Origin: Pseudomonadota bacterium
GTDB lineage: Bacteria; Pseudomonadota; Alphaproteobacteria; Rhizobiales; Hyphomicrobiaceae
Direction: 5' to 3'
Assembly (NCBI GenBank): GCA_003242645.1
Contig: QGVC01000011.1
Span: 1 to 26,006 of the forward strand
Length of the DNA stretch: 26,006 bases
In this document: piece after piece, positions 24,318 through 26,006 of the stretch
Layout of the letters: each line of letters opens with the position of its first letter
How positions within the stretch are numbered: the stretch's first letter is position 1
Notes under the pieces: generated by a model
Told to the model about the DNA's origin: nothing
The model's input: only the letters and a program-made list of their open reading frames with translations
The model's database searches: none
Made by a program: the position numbers and the translations under genes

Positions 24318-25148
24318 TTAGGCTGCCTTGTAGCGCCGTTCCCGTTCGATGATCTCGGCAGCGAGCCGCATGTATGCCTGACTGCCGGCACTGTTCACGT
24401 CATAGAGCAGGATCGGCTTGCCGTGGGATGGCGCCTCCGCGACTCGCGTATTTCGAGGAATCACGGTGTCGTAAACCTTGGCGCCAAAGAACGCGCGAAC
24501 GTTCTGCGCAACCTCTCGCGACAGCGCTGTCCGTTGATCGTGCATGGTCAACACCACGCCCTGGATCTCCAGACCCGGATTGAGCGCCGCCTTGATCTGC
24601 TCGATGTTCTCTTTGAGCTGCGAAATGCCCTCGAGCGCAAAGAACTCGCACTGCACGGGCACCAGCACCGCGTGCGCGGCGACCATTGCGTTCAGGGTCA
24701 GCAGATTGAGCGACGGCGGGCAGTCGATGAGGATATAGGTGATGGCGTCCTCGGGATTCGCCCCCTGCTGACCGATTAGGCCGCCGATCGCATCGCGCAT
24801 CCGGAACGGCCGCGTCGGCTCGTTCATGAGCTCTTTCTCGATCCCTATCAGGTCCGAGTTCGCGGCGACGATCATCAGTCCCGGCACCTGGGTCTTGATG
24901 GCAGCATCGAGAAGACCGCACCGCTTCATCATGACGTCGTACGTCGTGAGCTTGCGCTCTTCCATGCTGATCCCGAGACCCGTCGACGCGTTACCCTGAG
25001 GATCGAGATCAACCACGAGCACTCGCTCGCCGGCTGCGGCCAGCGCCGTGCCCAGGTTGATGGCTGTGGTCGTCTTGCCGACGCCCCCTTTCTGGTTGGC
25101 GATAGCGATCACCCGCAATCCCGAGGATCTCATGGTCTTGCCATTCAA
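24318..25148 (-). CDS. parA: chromosome-partitioning ATPase ParA
   Basis: 276 residues from a TTG start. The deviant Walker A motif KGGVGKTTT is near residues 20-28, followed by LVVDLDPQGNASTGLG and YILIDCPPSLNLLTLNAM, as in the ParA/Soj family. It binds DNA nonspecifically as an ATP dimer and moves ParB-parS complexes. I favour the TTG at 25146-25148: GGAGGG (25156-25161) lies 7 nt upstream, and TTGA overlaps the rsmG stop in the same way as neighbouring ATGA overlaps. The first in-frame ATG is at 25131-25133, which lacks a ribosome-binding site at good distance. Confidence 0.96.
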   Translation of the reverse strand: MNGKTMRSSGLRVIAIANQKGGVGKTTTAINLGTALAAAGERVLVVDLDPQGNASTGLGISMEERKLTTYDVMMKRCGLLDAAIKTQVPGLMIVAANSDLIGIEKELMNEPTRPFRMRDAIGGLIGQQGANPEDAITYILIDCPPSLNLLTLNAMVAAHAVLVPVQCEFFALEGISQLKENIEQIKAALNPGLEIQGVVLTMHDQRTALSREVAQNVRAFFGAKVYDTVIPRNTRVAEAPSHGKPILLYDVNSAGSQAYMRLAAEIIERERRYKAA

Positions 25149-25819
25149 GGCTCAACCCTCCGTTTGGCTGTTACGTTGCGGACCACGACAATTCGGCCAT
25201 GTGGATCGGTCATGCTCGGTACGAGCTCGACGTCGAAACGCCAGCCGATACTTGCCTCGTCGATTTCGCCGTGGACTTCGCGCCCCTTCAGAAACACACC
25301 GACACCGCTGGGCGATAGATACGGGGCCGCCAATTCAAGCAGGCGGCTCAACGGGGCAAGAGCACGCGCCGTGACCACATCTACTTGGCCCACTTTACGC
25401 TGAGTCTCCGGGTTTTCGATCCTTGCCGTGAGGATGTCCACAGGCACCCCGGCTCGACGGGCGACCTCGCGCAGAAAAGCTGTCTTCCGCGAGTCGCTTT
25501 CGAGGAGCGTGACCTTCAATCCGTCTCGCTCGACGGACATCATGGCCAGCACTAATCCCGGGAAACCGGCCCCCGAGCCCAAATCGAGCAGCGTTTTCGC
25601 CTCCGCCGGTAGGAGCTTCGCCAGCTGAGCGCTATCGGCAAGATGGCGGTGCCAAACCTGCGAGAGTGTCCCAGGCGCTACGAGGTTGACGGCCTTCTGC
25701 CACTGTCGAAGCAGCGACTCATAAGTGCTCAGCCGATAAATGGTTTCACGTGAAACGCCGAAAGCGCGCTGGAAGCTTTCCGGGTTATCGATGCGCTCGA
25801 ATCGCCGACGTTGGTTCAT
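25145..25819 (-). CDS. rsmG: 16S rRNA (guanine527-N7)-methyltransferase
   Basis: 224 residues. The SAM-binding loop LLDLGSGAGFPGLVLA is at 77-92, and the family segment QWQKAVNLVAPGTLSQVWHRHLADSAQL precedes it. DVVTARALAPLSRLLELAAPYL and GVFLKGR complete the fold. It modifies G527 of 16S rRNA, and its loss gives low-level streptomycin resistance in several bacteria. The ATG at 25817-25819 overlaps the mnmG stop by ATGA, and its stop overlaps the parA TTG. Codons 22-26 (VSRET) contain a perfect parS core, so this coding sequence also carries a partition site. Confidence 0.97.
   Translation of the reverse strand: MNQRRRFERIDNPESFQRAFGVSRETIYRLSTYESLLRQWQKAVNLVAPGTLSQVWHRHLADSAQLAKLLPAEAKTLLDLGSGAGFPGLVLAMMSVERDGLKVTLLESDSRKTAFLREVARRAGVPVDILTARIENPETQRKVGQVDVVTARALAPLSRLLELAAPYLSPSGVGVFLKGREVHGEIDEASIGWRFDVELVPSMTDPHGRIVVVRNVTAKRRVEP
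25743..25756. other. parS centromere site inside rsmG
   Basis: GTTTCACGTGAAAC is a perfect 14-bp palindrome identical to the core of the conserved parS sequence. The outermost bases of the 16-mer (G at 25742 and G at 25757) differ from the consensus T and A. It is the only match I found in the window. Confidence 0.85.
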
Positions 25820-26006
25820 GCAATTTCGCGGCGCCGCTCCGCTGGCCGCTTGAGACGGCTGAGCAAGATCATGAGGGCGGCCGGGGTCACTCCATCTATG
25901 CGCGCGGCCTGAGCTAGGGTTGCTGGACGATGCAGGCTGAGCTTCTGCCGCACTTCGGTTGACAGCCCCGGCAGGCTCGAGAAATCGAAATCCAGCGGAA
26001 TAGCAA
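25816..26006 (-). CDS. mnmG: C-terminal part of the tRNA uridine 5-carboxymethylaminomethyl modification enzyme MnmG (GidA)
   Basis: The window ends within this gene, so only the last ~63 codons are present. The visible part reads IPLDFDFSSLPGLSTEVRQK, then LSLHRPATLAQAARIDGVTP and AALMILLSRLKRPAERR, the typical C-terminal helical domain of MnmG that contacts MnmE and tRNA. Its TGA overlaps the rsmG start by ATGA, so mnmG-rsmG-parA-parB are tightly linked. The FAD domain lies outside the window. Confidence 0.93.
   Translation of the reverse strand, partial: AIPLDFDFSSLPGLSTEVRQKLSLHRPATLAQAARIDGVTPAALMILLSRLKRPAERRREIA

Overview
The window is a GC-rich, gene-dense stretch of an alphaproteobacterial chromosome. 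It looks like the order Hyphomicrobiales (Rhizobiales) or a close relative. The evidence is the gene content and sequence style: a ParABS locus beside mnmG-rsmG, an FtsK-LolA-aminotransferase run, a ComF / NDUFAF5-like methyltransferase / glutaredoxin / Nit / DUF1178 block, and rhizobial-type promoters near TTGAC-N17-CTnTAT. I see no IS elements, phage genes, CRISPR arrays, rRNAs or tRNAs. The species is not identified.

Layout. Positions 1-2.0 kb hold the C-terminal end of a sulfite oxidase/dehydrogenase molybdenum subunit, its likely c-type cytochrome partner, and a convergent ECF sigma / anti-sigma pair. Positions 2.0-3.2 kb carry two unrelated HExxH putative zinc proteins, the second with a signal peptide. 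Positions 3.2-5.0 kb carry leuD and asd, convergent and sharing a bidirectional terminator. Positions 5.1-7.6 kb are a minus-strand cluster comF-grxC-nitrilase-DUF1178, divergent from a methyltransferase gene (7.7-8.6 kb). Positions 8.6-8.8 kb hold a probable minus-strand small RNA with C/U-rich, anti-Shine-Dalgarno-like segments. Positions 8.9-15.3 kb run on the minus strand: yggS, an unknown protein, an aminotransferase, ftsK and lolA. Positions 15.5-19.7 kb are the plus-strand leuS-lptE-holA operon, followed by a PfkB adenosine kinase gene with its own promoter. Positions 21.0-21.9 kb encode an exported protein that is very rich in Arg and Tyr and contains a 16-residue tandem repeat. Positions 21.9-26.0 kb run on the minus strand: mnmG (partial)-rsmG-parA-parB-hisE-coaA, with a parS palindrome inside rsmG. 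This marks the neighbourhood of the replication origin.

Most of the window is conserved housekeeping: leucine and aspartate-family amino acid synthesis, tRNA charging, envelope lipoprotein and LPS export, chromosome partition and translocation, CoA and histidine synthesis. I found no clear new multi-gene system. The points most worth following up are the candidate small RNA at 8.62-8.73 kb, the Arg/Tyr repeat protein, a terminator-like hairpin against the asd ribosome-binding site, and the rearranged gene orders around leuD-asd and parB-holA.
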